DNA of 64,000 nucleotides from Limanda limanda (lineage: Eukaryota; Chordata; Actinopteri; Pleuronectiformes; Pleuronectidae), in assembly GCF_963576545.1 (NCBI RefSeq), contig NW_026870392.1, positions 434,001-498,000 of the forward strand, written 5' to 3'. A model generated the notes under the pieces. That model searched no databases and was not told the origin of the DNA. It was given only the letters and a program-made list of their open reading frames with translations. Both the position numbers and the translations under genes were made by a program. Below, piece by piece: positions 21,829 to 35,437 of this stretch (the stretch's first letter is position 1; each line of letters begins with the position of its first letter).

Positions 21829-23108
21829 ACTTGGAAAGTGGTTGCATCTGGACTAATTTGGGTCCTGCGGATCGATTGGTACCATCCCCGAGCTTGTACA
21901 ACCTTCGGAAGAGGTCGACCGACGAAATTCCCCCAAATCTGAGGAGATATTCTTGAATAACTTTTTTTGTGAAGGTCGGAGAGACTTGCAAGTAGGCTCT
22001 ACCCCCACTAAATGGGGTTGCGCGCATCGATCAGTACCATCCTTGAGCTTCTCCGACTTTCGGAAGGGTTAGGGTTAGGGTTAGGGATGAAAGCACATAG
22101 GAGAAAGAGATATTCTTGAATAACCTTTTTTGTGAAGGTCGGAGAGACTTGCAAGTAGGCTCTACCCCCACTAAATGGGGTAGCGCGCATCGATCGGTAC
22201 CATCCTTGAGCTTCTCCGACTTTCGGAAGGGTTAGGGTTAGGGATGAAAGCACATAGGAGAAAGAGATATTCTTGAATAACTTTTTTTGTGAAGGTCGGA
22301 GAGACTTGCAAGTAGGCTATACCCCCACTAAATGGGGTAGCGCGCATCGATCGGTACCATCCTTGAGCTTCTCCGACTTTCGGAAGGGTTAGGGTTAGGG
22401 TTAGGGATGAAAGCACATAGGAGAAAGAGATATTCTTGAATAACTTTTTTTGTGAAGGTCGGAGAGACTTGGAAAGTGGTTGCATCTGGACTAATTTGGG
22501 TCCTGCAGATCGATTGGTACCATCCCCGAGCTTGTACGACCTTCGGAAGAGGTCGACCGACGAAATTCCCCCAAATCTGAGGAGATATTCTTGAATAACT
22601 TTTTTTGTGAAGGTCGGAGAGACTTGCAAGTAGGCTCTACCCCCACTAAATGGGGTAGCGCACATCGATCGGTACCATCCTTGAGCTTCTCCGACTTTCG
22701 GAAGGGTTAGGGTTAGGGTTAGGGATGAAAACACATAGGAGAAAGAGATATTCTTGAATAACTTTTTTTGTGAAGGTCGGAGAGACTTGCAAGTAGGCTC
22801 TACCCCCACTAAATGGGGTAGCGCGCATCGATCGGTACCATCCTTGAGCTTCTCCGACTTTTGGAAGGGTTAGGGTTAGGGTTAGGGTTAGGGATGAAAG
22901 CACATAGGAGAAAGAGATATTCTTGAATAACTTTTTTTGTGAAGGTCGGAAAGACTTGGAAAGTGGTTGCATCTGGACTAATTTGGGTCCTGCGGATCGA
23001 TTGGTACCATCCCCGAGCTTGTACGACCTTCGGAAGAGGTCGACCGACGAAATTCCCCCAAATCTGAGGAGATATTCTTGAATAACTTTTTTTGTGAAGG
23101 TCGGAGAG
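21829..23108 (+). repeat. III-to-II boundary cassette, copy 1 of 3
   Basis: Ordered markers are TACAACC B, AACC-tract TTGCGCGC A, 157-bp A, plain A, GCAGATC B, GAAAACAC A, 169-bp A, and B after GGAAAGAC. The cassette recurs at 40094 (offset 18265) and 51174 (offset 29345). Its fourth unit has GCTATACC instead of the GTTAAGG seen in the other two. Confidence 0.85.
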
Positions 23109-23751
23109 ACTTGCAAGTAGGCTCTACCCCCACTAAATGGGGTAGCGCACATCGATCGGTACCATCCTTGAGCTTCTCCGACTTTCGGAAGGGTTAGGGT
23201 TAGGGTTAGGGATGAAAGCACATAGGAGAAAGAGATATTCTTGAAAAACTTTTTTGTGAAGGTCGGAGAGACTTGGAAAGTGGTTGCATCTGGACTAATT
23301 TGGGTCCTGCGGATCGATTGGTACCATCCCCGAGCTTGTACGACCTTCTGAAGAGGTCGACCGACGAAATTCCCCCAAATCTGAGGAGATATTCTTGAAT
23401 AACTTTTTTTGTGAAGGTCGGAGAGACTTGCAAGTAGGCTCTACCCCCACTAAATGGGGTAGCGCGCATCGATCGGTACCATCCTTGAGCTTCTCCGACT
23501 TTCGGAAGGGTTAGGGTTAGGGTTAGGGATGAAAGCACATAGGAGAAAGAGATATTCTTGAATAACTTTTTTTGTGAAGGTCGGAGAGACTTGCAAGTAG
23601 GCTCTACCCCCACTAAATGGGGTAGCGCGCATCGATCGGTACCATCCTTGAGCTTCTCCGACTTTCGGAAGGGTTAGGGTTAGGGTTAGGGATGAAAGCA
23701 CATAGGAGAAAGAGATATTCTTGAATAACTTTTTTTGTGAAGGTCGGAGAG
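22467..23751 (+). repeat. Class II 8-unit repeat (1285 bp)
   Basis: Order is B A A+ B A B A A. The A+ at 22785 has four TTAGGG. The A at 23109 has lost one T from the T run and reads GAAAAACT. The A at 22622 has GAAAACAC, shared only with 40887 and 51967. Confidence 0.83.
22785..22953 (+). repeat. 169-bp unit A with four TTAGGG
   Basis: Class II form: its right end reads GGAAAGAC and it is followed by a B with ATCCCCGAG, unlike the class I examples. Confidence 0.93.
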
Positions 23752-25031
23752 ACTTGGAAAGTGGTTGCATCTGGACTAATTTGGGTCCTGCAGATCGATT
23801 GGTACCATCCCCGAGCTTGTACGACCTTCGGAAGAGGTCGACCGACGAAATTCCCCCAAATCTGAGGAGATATTCTTGAATAACTTTTTTTGTGAAGGTC
23901 GGAGAGACTTGCAAGTAGGCTCTACCCCCACTAAATGGGGTAGCGCACATCGATCGGTACCATCCTTGAGCTTCTCCGACTTTCGGAAGGGTTAGGGTTA
24001 GGGTTAGGGATGAAAGCACATAGGAGAAAGAGATATTCTTGAATAACTTTTTTTGTGAAGGTCGGAGAGACTTGCAAGTAGGCTCTACCCCCACTAAATG
24101 GGGTAGCGCGCATCGATCGGTACCATCCTTGAGCTTCTCCGACTTTTGGAAGGGTTAGGGTTAGGGTTAGGGATGAAAGCACATAGGAGAAAGAGATATT
24201 CTTGAATAACTTTTTTTGTGAAGGTCGGAAAGACTTGGAAAGTGGTTGCATCTGGACTAATTTGGGTCCTGCGGATCGATTGGTACCATCCCCGAGCTTG
24301 TACGACCTTCGGAAGAGGTCGACCGACGAAATTCCCCCAAATCTGAGGAGATATTCTTGAATAACTTTTTTTGTGAAGGTCGGAGAGACTTGCAAGTAGG
24401 CTCTACCCCCACTAAATGGGGTAGCGCACATCGATCGGTACCATCCTTGAGCTTCTCCGACTTTCGGAAGGGTTAGGGTTAGGGTTAGGGATGAAAGCAC
24501 ATAGGAGAAAGAGATATTCTTGAATAACTTTTTTTGTGAAGGTCGGAGAGACTTGGAAAGTGGTTGCATCTGGACTAATTTGGGTCCTGCGGATCGATTG
24601 GTACCATCCCCGAGCTTGTACGACCTTCTGAAGAGGTCGACCGACGAAATTCCCCCAAATCTGAGGAGATATTCTTGAATAACTTTTTTTGTGAAGGTCG
24701 GAGAGACTTGCAAGTAGGCTCTACCCCCACTAAATGGGGTAGCGCGCATCGATCGGTAGCATCCTTGAGCTTCTCCGACTTTCGGAAGGGTTAGGGTTAG
24801 GGTTAGGGATGAAAGCACATAGGAGAAAGAGATATTCTTGAATAACTTTTTTTGTGAAGGTCGGAGAGACTTGCAAGTAGGCTCTACCCCCACTAAATGG
24901 GGTAGCGCGCATCGATCGGTACCATCCTTGAGCTTCTCCGACTTTCGGAAGGGTTAGGGTTAGGGTTAGGGATGAAAGCACATAGGAGAAAGAGATATTC
25001 TTGAATAACTTTTTTTGTGAAGGTCGGAGAG
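23752..25031 (+). repeat. Class II 8-unit repeat (1280 bp)
   Basis: This is the standard form, with the same layout and markers as 5475-6754. It carries all class II markers, including CTTCTGAAG in the B at 24551. Confidence 0.83.
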
Positions 25032-25993
25032 ACTTGGAAAGTGGTTGCATCTGGACTAATTTGGGTCCTGCAGATCGATTGGTACCATCCCCGAGCTTGT
25101 ACGACCTTCGGAAGAGGTCGACCGACGAAATTCCCCCAAATCTGAGGAGATATTCTTGAATAACTTTTTTTGTGAAGGTCGGAGAGACTTGCAAGTAGGC
25201 TCTACCCCCACTAAATGGGGTAGCGCACATCGATCGGTACCATCCTTGAGCTTCTCCGACTTTCGGAAGGGTTAGGGTTAGGGTTAGGGATGAAAGCACA
25301 TAGGAGAAAGAGATATTCTTGAATAACTTTTTTTGTGAAGGTCGGAGAGACTTGCAAGTAGGCTCTACCCCCACTAAATGGGGTAGCGCGCATCGATCGG
25401 TACCATCCTTGAGCTTCTCCGACTTTTGGAAGGGTTAGGGTTAGGGTTAGGGATGAAAGCACATAGGAGAAAGAGATATTCTTGAATAACTTTTTTTGTG
25501 AAGGTCGGAAAGACTTGGAAAGTGGTTGCATCTGGACTAATTTGGGTCCTGCGGATCGATTGGTACCATCCCCGAGCTTGTACGACCTTCGGAAGAGGTC
25601 GACCGACGAAATTCCCCCAAATCTGAGGAGATATTCTTGAATAACTTTTTTTGTGAAGGTCGGAGAGACTTGCAAGTAGGCTCTACCCCCACTAAATGGG
25701 GTAGCGCACATCGATCGGTACCATCCTTGAGCTTCTCCGACTTTCGGAAGGGTTAGGGTTAGGGTTAGGGATGAAAGCACATAGGAGAAAGAGATATTCT
25801 TGAATAACTTTTTTTGTGAAGGTCGGAGAGACTTGCAAGTAGGCTCTACCCCCACTAAATGGGGTAGCGCGCATCGATCGGTACCATCCTTGAGCTTCTC
25901 CGACTTTTGGAAGGGTTAGGGTTAGGGTTAGGGATGAAAGCACATAGGAGAAAGAGATATTCTTGAATAACTTTTTTTGTGAAGGTCGGAGAG

Positions 25994-28087
25994 ACTTGCA
26001 AGTAGGCTCTACCCCCACTAAATGGGGTAGCGCGCATCGATCGGTACCATCCTTGAGCTTCTCCGACTTTCGGAAGGGTTAGGGTTAGGGTTAGGGATGA
26101 AAGCACATAGGAGAAAGAGATATTCTTGAATAACTTTTTTTGTGAAGGTCGGAGAGACTTGCAAGTAGGCTCTACCCCCACTAAATGGGGTAGCGCGCAT
26201 CGATCGGTACCATCCTTGAGCTTCTCCGACTTTCGGAAGGGTTAGGGTTAGGGTTAGGGATGAAAGCACATAGGAGAAAGAGATATTCTTGAATAACTTT
26301 TTTTGTGAAGGTCGGAGAGACTTGCAAGTAGGCTCTACCCCCACTAAATGGGGTAGCGCGCATCGATCGGTACCATCTTTGAGCTTCTCCGACTTTCGGA
26401 AGGGTTAGGGTTAGGGTTAGGGATGAAAGCACATAGGAGAAAGAGATATTCTTGAAGAACTTTTTTTGTGAAGGTCGGAGAGACTTGGAAAGTGGTTGCA
26501 TCTGGACTAACTTGGGTCCTGCGGATCGATTGGTACCATCCCCGAGCTTGTACGACCTTCGGAAGAGGTCGACCGACGAAATTCCCCCAAATCTGAGGAG
26601 ATATTCTTGAATAACTTTTTTTGTGAAGGTCGGAGAGACTTGCAAGTAGGCTCTACCCCCACTAAATGGGGTAGCGCGCATCGATCGGTACCATCCTTGA
26701 GCTTCTCCGACTTTTGGAAGGGTTAGGGTTAGGGTTAGGGATGAAAGCACATAGGAGAAAGAGATATTCTTGAATAACTTTTTTTGTGAAGGTCGGAGAG
26801 ACTTGGAAAGTGGTTGCATCTGGACTAATTTGGGTCCTGCAGATCGATTGGTACCATCTCCGAGCTTGTACGACCTTCGGAAGAGGTCGACCGACGAAAT
26901 TCCCCCAAATCTGAGGAGATATTCTTGAATAACTTTTTTTGTGAAGGTCGGAGAGACTTGCAAGTAGGCTCTACCCCCACTAAATGGGGTAGCGCACATC
27001 GATCGGTACCATCCTTGAGCTTCTCCGACTTTCGGAAGGGTTAGGGTTAGGGTTAGGGATGAAAGCACATAGGAGAAAGAGATATTCTTGAATAACTTTT
27101 TTTGTGAAGGTCGGAGAGACTTGCAAGTAGGCTCTACCCCCACTAAATGGGGTAGCGCGCATCGATCGGTACCATCCTTGAGCTTCTCCGACTTTCGGAA
27201 GGGTTAGGGTTAGGGTTAGGGATGAAAGCACATAGGAGAAAGAGATATTCTTGAATAACTTTTTTGTGAAGGTCGGAGAGACTTGCAAGTAGGCTCTACC
27301 CCCACTAAATGGGGTAGCGCGCATCGATCGGTACCATCCTTGAGCTTCTCCGACTTTCGGAAGGGTTAGGGTTAGGGTTAGGGATGAAAGCACATAGGAG
27401 AAAGAGATATTCTTGAATAACTTTTTTTGTGAAGGTCGGAGAGACTTGCAAGTAGGCTCTACCCCCACTAAATGGGGTAGCGCGCATCGATCGGTACCAT
27501 CCCTGAGCTTCTCCGACTTTCGGAAGGGTTAGGGTTAGGGTTAGGGATGAAAGCACATAGGAGAAAGAGATATTCTTGAATAACTTTTTTTGTGAAGGTC
27601 GGAGAGACTTGGAAAGTGGTTGCATCTGGACTAATTTGGGTCCTGCGGATCGATTGGTACCATCCCCGAGCTTGTACGACCTTCGGAAGAGGTCGACCGA
27701 CGAAATTCCCCCAAATCTGAGGAGATATTCTTGAATAACTTTTTTTGTGAAGGTCGGAGAGACTTGCAAGTAGGCTCTACCCCCACTAAATGGGGTAGCG
27801 CGCATCGATCGGTACCATCCTTGAGCTTCTCCGACTTTCGGAAGGGTTAGGGTTAGGGTTAGGGATGAAAGCACATAGGAGAAAGAGATATTCTTGAATA
27901 ACTTTTTTTGTGAAGGTCGGAGAGACTTGCAAGTAGGCTCTACCCCCACTAAATGGGGTAGCGCGCATCGATCGGTACCATCCTTGAGCTTCTCCGACTT
28001 TCGGAAGGGTTAGGGTTAGGGTTAGGGATGAAAGCACATAGGAGAAAGAGATATTCTTGAATAACTTTTTTTGTGAAGGTCGGAGAG
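25994..28087 (+). repeat. Class I-related block, units 163-175
   Basis: Layout is 3A B A B 4A B 2A. The GAAGAAC A (26320) and ACTAACTT B (26483) pair links it to class I, and the ATCCCTGAG A at 27444 matches 15729 and 18311. The B at 26801 combines a class II marker (GCAGATC) with a class I marker (ATCTCCGAG). Its 26956-28087 part recurs at 35438-36569. Confidence 0.72.
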
Positions 28088-28242
28088 ACTTGGAAAGTGG
28101 TTGCATCTGGACTAATTTGGGTCCTGCGGATCGATTGGTACCATCCCCGAGCTTGTACAACCTTCGGAAGAGGTCGACCGACGAAATTCCCCCAAATCTG
28201 AGGAGATATTCTTGAATAACTTTTTTTGTGAAGGTCGGAGAG
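26956..28242 (+). repeat. Segment duplicated at offset 8482, copy 1
   Basis: Eight units (4A B 2A B), including a 162-bp A with six T (27119), an ATCCCTGAG A (27444) and a TACAACC B (28088), reappear in order at 35438-36724. Confidence 0.8.
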
Positions 28243-31200
28243 ACTTGCAAGTAGGCTCTACCCCCACTAAATGGGGTTGCGCGCATCGATCAGTACCATC
28301 CTTGAGCTTCTCCGACTTTCGGAAGGGTTAGGGTTAGGGATGAAAGCACATAGGAGAAAGAGATATTCTTGAATAACTTTTTTTGTGAAGGTCGGAGAGA
28401 CTTGCAAGTAGGCTCTACCCCCACTAAATGGGGTAGCGCGCATCGATTGGTACCATCCTTGAGCTTCTCCGACTTTCGGAAGGGTTAGGGTTAGGGTTAG
28501 GGATGAAAGCACATAGGAGAAAGAGATATTCTTGAATAACTTTTTTTGTGAAGGTCGGAGAGACTTGCAAGTAGGCTCTACCCCCACTAAATGGGGTAGC
28601 GCGCATCGATCGGTACCATCCTTGAGCTTCTCCGACTTTCGGAAGGGTTAGGGTTAGGGATGAAAGCACATAGGAGAAAGAGATATTCTTGAATAACTTT
28701 TTTTGTGAAGGTCGGAGAGACTTGCAAGTAGGCTCTACCCCCACTAAATGGGGTAGCGCGCATCGATCGGTACCATCCTTGAGCTTCTCCGACTTTCGGA
28801 AGGGTTAGGGTTAGGGTTAGGGATGAAAGCACATAGGAGAAAGAGATATTCTTGAATAACTTTTTTTGTGAAGGTCGGAGAGACTTGGAAAGTGGTTGCA
28901 TCTGGACTAATTTGGGTCCTGCGGATCGATTGGTACCATCCCCGAGCTTGTACGACCTTCGGAAGAGGTCGACCGACGAAATTCCCCCAAATCTGAGGAG
29001 ATATTCTTGAATAACTTTTTTTGTGAAGGTCGGAGAGACTTGGAAAGTGGTTGCATCTGGACTAATTTGGGTCCTGCGGATCGATTGGTACCATCCCCGA
29101 GCTTGTACGACCTTCGGAAGAGGTCGACCGACGAAATTCCCCCAAATCTGAGGAGATATTCTTGAATAACTTTTTTTGTGAAGGTCGGAGAGACTTGCAA
29201 GTAGGCTCTACCCCCACTAAATGGGGTAGCGCGCATCGATCGGTACCATCCTTGAGCTTCTCCGACTTTCGGAAGGGTTAGGGTTAGGGTTAGGGATGAA
29301 AGCACATAGGAGAAAGAGATATTCTTGAATAACTTTTTTTGTGAAGGTCGGAGAGACTTGCAAGTAGGCTCTACCCCCACTAAATGGGGTAGCGCGCATC
29401 GATCGGTACCATCCTTGAGCTTCTCCGACTTTCGGAAGGGTTAGGGTTAGGGTTAGGGATGAAAGCACATAGGAGAAAGAGATATTCTTGAATAACTTTT
29501 TTTGTGAAGGTCGGAGAGACTTGGAAAGTGGTTGCATCTGGACTAATTTGGGTCCTGCGGATCGATTGGTACCATCCCCGAGCTTGTACAACCTTCGGAA
29601 GAGGTCGACCGACGAAATTCCCCCAAATCTGAGGAGATATTCTTGAATAACTTTTTTTGTGAAGGTCGGAGAGACTTGCAAGTAGGCTCTACCCCCACTA
29701 AATGGGGTTGCGCGCATCGATCAGTACCATCTTTGAGCTTCTCCGACTTTCGGAAGGGTTAGGGTTAGGGATGAAAGCACATAGGAGAAAGAGATATTCT
29801 TGAATAACTTTTTTTGTGAAGGTCGGAGAGACTTGCAAGTAGGCTCTACCCCCACTAAATGGGGTAGCGCGCATCGATTGGTACCATCCTTGAGCTTCTC
29901 CGACTTTCGGAAGGGTTAGGGTTAGGGATGAAAGCACATAGGAGAAAGAGATATTCTTGAATAACTTTTTTTGTGAAGGTCGGAGAGACTTGCAAGTAGG
30001 CTCTACCCCCACTAAATGGGGTAGCGCGCATCGATCGGTACCATCCTTGAGCTTCTCCGACTTTCGGAAGGGTTAGGGTTAGGGTTAGGGATGAAAGCAC
30101 ATAGGAGAAAGAGATATTCTTGAATAACTTTTTTTGTGAAGGTCGGAGAGACTTGCAAGTAGGCTCTACCCCCACTAAATGGGGTAGCGCGCATCGATCG
30201 GTACCATCCTTGAGCTTCTCCGACTTTCGGAAGGGTTAGGGTTAGGGTTAGGGATGAAAGCACATAGGAGAAAGAGATATTCTTGAATAACTTTTTTTGT
30301 GAAGGTCGGAGAGACTTGGAAAGTGGTTGCATCTGGACTAATTTGGGTCCTGCGGATCGATTGGTACCATCCCCGAGCTTGTACGACCTTCGGAAGAGGT
30401 CGACCGACGAAATTCCCCCAAATCTGAGGAGATATTCTTGAATAACTTTTTTTGTGAAGGTCGGAGAGACTTGGAAAGTGGTTGCATCTGGACTAATTTG
30501 GGTCCTGCGGATCGATTGGTACCATCCCCGAGCTTGTACGACCTTCGGAAGAGGTCGACCGACGAAATTCCCCCAAATCTGAGGAGATATTCTTGAATAA
30601 CTTTTTTTGTGAAGGTCGGAGAGACTTGCAAGTAGGCTCTACCCCCACTAAATGGGGTTGCGCGCATCGATCAGTACCATCCTTGAGCTTCTCCGACTTT
30701 CGGAAGGGTTAGGGTTAGGGTTAGGGATGAAAGCACATAGGAGAAAGAGATATTCTTGAATAACTTTTTTTGTGAAGGTCGGAGAGACTTGCAAGTAGGC
30801 TCTACCCCCACTAAATGGGGTAGCGCGCATCGATCGGTACCATCCTTGAGCTTCTCCGACTTTCGGAAGGGTTAGGGTTAGGGTTAGGGATGAAAGCACA
30901 TAGGAGAAAGAGATATTCTTGAATAACTTTTTTTGTGAAGGTCGGAGAGACTTGCAAGTAGGCTCTACCCCCACTAAATGGGGTAGCGCGCATCGATCGG
31001 TACCATCCTTGAGCTTCTCCGACTTTCGGAAGGGTTAGGGTTAGGGTTAGGGATGAAAGCACATAGGAGAAAGAGATATTCTTGAATAACTTTTTTTGTG
31101 AAGGTCGGAGAGACTTGCAAGTAGGCTCTACCCCCACTAAATGGGGTAGCGCGCATCGATCGGTACCATCCTTGAGCTTCTCCGACTTTCGGAAGGGTTA

Positions 31201-31756
31201 GGGTTAGGGTTAGGGATGAAAGCACATAGGAGAAAGAGATATTCTTGAATAACTTTTTTTGTGAAGGTCGGAGAGACTTGGAAAGTGGTTGCATCTGGAC
31301 TAATTTGGGTCCTGCGGATCGATTGGTACCATCCCCGAGCTTGTACGACCTTCGGAAGAGGTCGACCGACGAAATTCCCCCAAATCTGAGGAGATATTCT
31401 TGAATAACTTTTTTTGTGAAGGTCGGAGAGACTTGCAAGTAGGCTCTACCCCCACTAAATGGGGTAGCGCGCATCGATTGGTACCATCCTTGAGCTTCTC
31501 CGACTTTCGGAAGGGTTAGGGTTAGGGTTAGGGATGAAAGCACATAGGAGAAAGAGATATTCTTGAATAACTTTTTTTGTGAAGGTCGGAGAGACTTGCA
31601 AGTAGGCTCTACCCCCACTAAATGGGGTAGCGCGCATCGATCGGTACCATCCTTGAGCTTCTCCGACTTTCGGAAGGGTTAGGGTTAGGGTTAGGGATGA
31701 AAGCACATAGGAGAAAGAGATATTCTTGAATAACTTTTTTTGTGAAGGTCGGAGAG

Positions 31757-34700
31757 ACTTGCAAGTAGGCTCTACCCCCACTAAATGGGGTAGCGCGCAT
31801 CGATCGGTACCATCCTTGAGCTTCTCCGACTTTCGGAAGGGTTAGGGTTAGGGTTAGGGATGAAAGCACATAGGAGAAAGAGATATTCTTGAATAACTTT
31901 TTTTGTGAAGGTCGGAGAGACTTGCAAGTAGGCTCTACCCCCACTAAATGGGGTAGCGCGCATCGATCGGTACCATCCTTGAGCTTCTCCGACTTTCGGA
32001 AGGGTTAGGGTTAGGGTTAGGGATGAAAGCACATAGGAGAAAGAGATATTCTTGAATAACTTTTTTTGTGAAGGTCGGAGAGACTTGGAAAGTGGTTGCA
32101 TCTGGACTAATTTGGGTCCTGCGGATCGATTGGTACCATCCCCGAGCTTGTACGACCTTCGGAAGAGGTCGACCGACGAAATTCCCCCAAATCTGAGGAG
32201 ATATTCTTGAATAACTTTTTTTGTGAAGGTCGGAGAGACTTGTAAAGTGGTTGCATCTGGACTAATTTGGGTCCTGCGGATCGATTGGTACCATCCCCGA
32301 GCTTGTACGACCTTCGGAAGAGGTCGACCGACGAAATTCCCCCAAATCTGAGGAGATATTCTTGAATAACTTTTTTTGTGAAGGTCGGAGAGACTTGCAA
32401 GTAGGCTCTACCCCCACTAAATGGGGTAGCGCGCATCGATCGGTACCATCCTTGAGCTTCTCCGACTTTCGGAAGGGTTAGGGTTAGGGTTAGGGATGAA
32501 AGCACATAGGAGAAAGAGATATTCTTGAATAACTTTTTTTGTGAAGGTCGGAGAGACTTGCAAGTAGGCTCTACCCCCACTAAATGGGGTAGCGCGCATC
32601 GATCGGTACCATCCTTGAGCTTCTCCGACTTTCGGAAGGGTTAGGGTTAGGGTTAGGGATGAAAGCACATAGGAGAAAGAGATATTCTTGAATAACTTTT
32701 TTTGTGAAGGTCGGAGAGACTTGGAAAGTGGTTGCATCTGGACTAATTTGGGTCCTGCGGATCGATTGGTACCATCCCCGAGCTTGTACAACCTTCGGAA
32801 GAGGTCGACCGACGAAATTCCCCCAAATCTGAGGAGATATTCTTGAATAACTTTTTTTGTGAAGGTCGGAGAGACTTGCAAGTAGGCTCTACCCCCACTA
32901 AATGGGGTTGCGCGCATCGATCAGTACCATCTTTGAGCTTCTCCGACTTTCGGAAGGGTTAGGGTTAGGGATGAAAGCACATAGGAGAAAGAGATATTCT
33001 TGAATAACTTTTTTTGTGAAGGTCGGAGAGACTTGCAAGTAGGCTCTACCCCCACTAAATGGGGTAGCGCGCATCGATTGGTACCATTCTTGAGCTTCTC
33101 CGACTTTCGGAAGGGTTAGGGTTAGGGTTAGGGATGAAAGCACATAGGAGAAAGAGATATTCTTGAATAACTTTTTTTGTGAAGGTCGGAGAGACTTGCA
33201 AGTAGGCTCTACCCCCACTAAATGGGGTAGCGCGCATCGATCGGTACCATCCTTGAGCTTCTCCGACTTTCGGAAGGGTTAGGGTTAGGGTTAGGGATGA
33301 AAGCACATAGGAGAAAGAGATATTCTTGAATAACTTTTTTTGTGAAGGTCGGAGAGACTTGCAAGTAGGCTCTACCCCCACTAAATGGGGTAGCGCGCAT
33401 CGATCGGTACCATCCTTGAGCTTCTCCGACTTTCGGAAGGGTTAGGGTTAGGGTTAGGGATGAAAGCACATAGGAGAAAGAGATATTCTTGAATAACTTT
33501 TTTTGTGAAGGTCGGAGAGACTTGGAAAGTGGTTGCATCTGGACTAATTTGGGTCCTGCGGATCGATTGGTACCATCCCCGAGCTTGTACGACCTTCGGA
33601 AGAGGTCGACCGACGAAATTCCCCCAAATCTGAGGAGATATTCTTGAATAACTTTTTTTGTGAAGGTCGGAGAGACTTGGAAAGTGGTTGCATCTGGACT
33701 AATTTGGGTCCTGCGGATCGATTGGTACCATCCCCGAGCTTGTACGACCTTCGGAAGAGGTCGACCGACGAAATTCCCCCAAATCTGAGGAGATATTCTT
33801 GAATAACTTTTTTTGTGAAGGTCGGAGAGACTTGCAAGTAGGCTCTACCCCCACTAAATGGGGTTGCGCGCATCGATCAGTACCATCCTTGAGCTTCTCC
33901 GACTTTCGGAAGGGTTAGGGTTAGGGTTAGGGATGAAAGCACATAGGAGAAAGAGATATTCTTGAATAACTTTTTTTGTGAAGGTCGGAGAGACTTGCAA
34001 GTAGGCTCTACCCCCACTAAATGGGGTAGCGCGCATCGATCGGTACCATCCTTGAGCTTCTCCGACTTTCGGAAGGGTTAGGGTTAGGGTTAGGGATGAA
34101 AGCACATAGGAGAAAGAGATATTCTTGAATAACTTTTTTTGTGAAGGTCGGAGAGACTTGCAAGTAGGCTCTACCCCCACTAAATGGGGTAGCGCGCATC
34201 GATCGGTACCATCCTTGAGCTTCTCCGACTTTCGGAAGGGTTAGGGTTAGGGTTAGGGATGAAAGCACATAGGAGAAAGAGATATTCTTGAATAACTTTT
34301 TTTGTGAAGGTCGGAGAGACTTGCAAGTAGGCTCTACCCCCACTAAATGGGGTAGCGCGCATCGATCGGTACCATCCTTGAGCTTCTCCGACTTTCGGAA
34401 GGGTTAGGGTTAGGGTTAGGGATGAAAGCACATAGGAGAAAGAGATATTCTTGAATAACTTTTTTTGTGAAGGTCGGAGAGACTTGGAAAGTGGTTGCAT
34501 CTGGACTAATTTGGGTCCTGCGGATCGATTGGTACCATCCCCGAGCTTGTACGACCTTCGGAAGAGGTCGACCGACGAAATTCCCCCAAATCTGAGGAGA
34601 TATTCTTGAATAACTTTTTTTGTGAAGGTCGGAGAGACTTGCAAGTAGGCTCTACCCCCACTAAATGGGGTAGCGCGCATCGATTGGTACCATCCTTGAG

Positions 34701-35437
34701 CTTCTCCGACTTTCGGAAGGGTTAGGGTTAGGGTTAGGGATGAAAGCACATAGGAGAAAGAGATATTCTTGAATAACTTTTTTTGTGAAGGTCGGAGAGA
34801 CTTGCAAGTAGGCTCTACCCCCACTAAATGGGGTAGCGCGCATCGATCGGTACCATCCTTGAGCTTCTCCGACTTTCGGAAGGGTTAGGGTTAGGGTTAG
34901 GGATGAAAGCACATAGGAGAAAGAGATATTCTTGAATAACTTTTTTTGTGAAGGTCGGAGAGACTTGGAAAGTGGTTGCATCTGGACTAATTTGGGTCCT
35001 GCGGATCGATTGGTACCATCCCCGAGCTTGTACAACCTTCGGAAGAGGTCGACCGACGAAATTCCCCCAAATCTGAGGAGATATTCTTGAATAACTTTTT
35101 TTGTGAAGGTCGGAGAGACTTGCAAGTAGGCTCTACCCCCACTAAATGGGGTTGCGCGCATCGATCAGTACCATCCTTGAGCTTCTCCGACTTTCGGAAG
35201 GGTTAGGGTTAGGGTTAGGGATGAAAGCACATAGGAGAAAGAGATATTCTTGAATAACCTTTTTTGTGAAGGTCGGAGAGACTTGCAAGTAGGCTCTACC
35301 CCCACTAAATGGGGTAGCGCGCATCGATCGGTACCATCCTTGAGCTTCTCCGACTTTCGGAAGGGTTAGGGTTAGGGATGAAAGCACATAGGAGAAAGAG
35401 ATATTCTTGAATAACTTTTTTTGTGAAGGTCGGAGAG
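31757..35437 (+). repeat. Internal duplication of class III, copy 1 (offset 5131)
   Basis: Twenty-three units match 36888-40568 one by one. Shared markers include the 157-bp TTGCGCGC A with ATCTTTGAG (32874 and 38005), the ATTGG A units and the AACC-tract A (35118 and 40249). Private changes in this copy are ACTTGTAAAG at 32238 and ACCATTCTT near 33055. Confidence 0.85.

Larger units (their letters stand above)
18792..22466 (+). repeat. Class III higher-order block, units 118-140
   Basis: Layout is A B 4A 2B 3A 2B 4A B A B 3A. It contains the GCTGTACC-marked five-unit repeats (from 19261) and ends in the signature TACAACC B, AACC-tract A, 157-bp A (21829-22303) that also precedes class II at 40732 and 51812. 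A unique T to G change breaks the T run near 19082. Confidence 0.78.
22467..25993 (+). repeat. Class II higher-order block, units 141-162
   Basis: Layout is B 2A B A B 2A B 2A B A B 2A B 2A B 2A. Three consecutive 8-unit repeats start at 22467, 23752 and 25032. The first measures 1285 bp because it holds one 169-bp A and one 162-bp A; the second is 1280 bp; the third departs after five units. Confidence 0.83.
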
